Positions 31,232-32,591 of a stretch of 32,591 nucleotides of DNA are shown piece by piece. The notes beneath the pieces were generated by a model. The model did no database searches. It had not been told where the DNA came from and worked only from the letters and a program-made list of their open reading frames with translations. Source of the DNA: Brachionus plicatilis. Lineage: Eukaryota > Rotifera > Eurotatoria > Ploima > Brachionidae. Made by a program: the position numbers and the translations under genes. The stretch lies in assembly GCA_010279815.1 (NCBI GenBank), contig QEOQ01000439.1, forward strand, positions 761,741 through 794,331. The letters run 5' to 3'. The stretch's first letter is position 1. Every line of letters begins with the position of its first letter.

Positions 31232-31237
31232 AATAAA
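31232..31237 (+). promoter_or_regulatory. Possible polyadenylation signal of the DEG/ENaC gene
   Basis: AATAAA lies 80 nt after the stop. Position fits, but the hexamer is frequent in this sequence. Confidence 0.4.
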
Positions 31238-31667
31238 ATGAAGTTTCTATCACAAATGGGACCTGATCAAAAAATCCTGAAAGGATTAAATTAGTTTTGA
31301 AATTTTTAATTATTATTAGCACTCAAAAGCCCAGAATTATTGCTATCTAGAAAAAAAAGCAAAGACAAAATTAAACAAATTTTTAAAATGCTCAAGTTTA
31401 GACCAATTTTTGAAGATGAAATTTTTAAAATAAGGATCTAAAAGACGCAATCAATGATGTTAGACAAATTGCTACTGTAATTGTTCTAAAAGTGGAAGGA
31501 TGAATTTGAGTGATTCCAAAAAGTTTTTGTTACTCATTGTTAATCAATAGAGAGGCCTAAATTATTGATGGTCATACATCACACATAAATCTTAGCCGAA
31601 TAGGAAGAGCCTAGGAAAGGAAGATGAAGATTACTTTTTAACATTAATAGTTCAATTTCTGATTTTA
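31238..31667. other. Spacer downstream of the channel gene
   Basis: No gene, terminal repeats or RNA gene recognised. Confidence 0.45.
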
Positions 31668-32203
31668 CAGTACTGCTACGAAAAACTGTTTTTACGTAAT
31701 TTTACAAAAAATTTTTAGCAAAAAAAAGTAAAATTTTTAAATCTTTGTAAAAATTTTCACGGAATTTTATTTTTTTTATTTTTATCATTTTTAAAGCTGT
31801 CGCCAGCTTTTTTCCATAATTCTTTGAAATTTGAATTTTTGGCACCAGCTTCAACAAATCTTCTTTAATAAAAAAAATTGAAAATTAAAGCTTTATCTCA
31901 TTCAAGAGCTTATTTTATCTATATCAAATTATATTTTTACTTTACTCGAGAAACAAAAAACGTCGAACAAGCGTCAAAAAATACGTGATTTTTTTATGAG
32001 TATTTACACCATAAAACGCATAAATTACATTTACACTAAAATTTGAAAAAACCTGAAAAAAATTTAAATTTTTTTAAGGTTTTTGCGGTTTATTTCGTTT
32101 AATGTGAAATTTTACGTGAAATTACGTAATTTTACGTGAAATTACGTAATTTTACGTGAAATTACGTAAAATTACGTAAAAACAGTTTTTCGTAGCAGTA
32201 CTG
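31668..32203. mobile_element. 536-bp Tc1/mariner-type MITE
   Basis: Terminal inverted repeats of 38 bp are perfect (31668-31705 and 32166-32203), starting CAGTACTGCTACGAAAAACT. TA flanks each end (31666-31667 and 32204-32205). Next to the right end, three 20-bp units ATTTTACGTGAAATTACGTA lie in tandem (about 32110-32175). No transposase is encoded. Perfect ends suggest recent movement. Confidence 0.9.
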
Positions 32204-32330
32204 TATATTCTTCCGTAAAATTCGTTAAATAAAATTATAATTGTCTTAATTTTTAAACACTTTCTCGTAATTCAGACAAAAAATAATAACAAATAGTTAA
32301 ATTACTTAAAAAATTATTTTTAACTCATTT

Positions 32331-32518
32331 TTTGACTACTGTGACATGTCGCTAACTCAGACACTAAATTTTGTAAAAATCGTCATTTTTGGGCCTTTTT
32401 CGACTAAAGGGACATGCCGCATTAGTCGAAAAAGGTCAAAATCAAAACCAGTGTTCGATACATAAGAACATGTCACTATAAATAGAGTGACATGTCACTA
32501 AAATCGAGCAATTACGTT
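32331..32518. mobile_element. Partial relative of the GACATGTC MITE
   Basis: The right end GAGCAATTACGT, with GTGACATGTCACTAAAAT beside it, resembles the MITE in the Helitron intron (8696-8837). GACATGTCGC and GACATGCCGC occur further left, with AGTCGAAAAAGG and CCTTTTTCGACT forming an inverted pair (32395-32431). A matching left terminus is not seen. Confidence 0.5.
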
Positions 32519-32591
32519 ATTTTATTGTTAAATATTTTATTTTTTTAAAAAATTTATCTTTTTATTAAGAGGAAAGTTTTTTTTTTTTTTT

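Overview
The window looks like very AT-rich nuclear DNA from a small invertebrate animal. Two intron-bearing host genes can be assembled by eye, both on the + strand. One is a UDP-N-acetylglucosamine pyrophosphorylase (19492-21273, three exons, 495 aa, chitin and glycan precursor synthesis). The other is a degenerin/ENaC-family sodium channel (23788-31152, four exons, 497 aa). DEG/ENaC channels indicate a metazoan. Short introns (about 50-75 nt), extreme AT content and the mix of Helitron, MULE, hAT, Tc1 and CR1/L2-like elements would fit a monogonont rotifer; that assignment is my guess from overall appearance and is not proven by any one marker.

Layout. 1-2000 (- strand): a broken Mutator-like (MULE) protein with a FLYWCH zinc finger, a transposase core, an AT-hook and a Ulp1/C48 protease domain, cut at its 3' end by a hAT terminus. 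2990-4931 (+): a second, complete-ended MULE with 26-bp terminal inverted repeats and a perfect 9-bp target duplication, sitting in an LTR-like segment. 5818-6082: an internally deleted hAT with a perfect 8-bp target duplication. 6740-13310 (- strand): a decayed but nearly full-length Helitron gene (SAP-like N-terminus, zinc fingers, Rep, Pif1 helicase) whose short introns are still recognisable, one of them holding a MITE. 14343-15085: a Tc1 fossil. 15811-17465: a Foldback-like structure with inverted arrays of about 22-bp subrepeats around a LINE endonuclease fragment. 17466-19491: AT-rich spacer. 19492-21273: UAP1. 21921-22050: a hAT MITE. 22051-23787: spacer with a GC-richer hairpin block. 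23788-31152: the channel gene, whose third intron (about 5.8 kb) holds three antisense LINE pieces, two unexplained antisense coding-like segments, a second candidate subrepeat fold-back, and a nested MITE-in-MITE. 31668-32203: a Tc1/mariner-type MITE.

The host genes do not obviously act together. The mobile elements are mostly dead: nearly every transposase reading frame carries stops, homopolymer frameshifts or substituted catalytic residues. The most unusual structures are the subrepeat-armed Foldback-like element, the MULE-Ulp1 fusion with a perfect 21-bp palindrome at its deletion junction, and the nested repeats inside the channel intron. I see no convincing sign of a wholly new biological system; the best leads are listed as findings with their tests.
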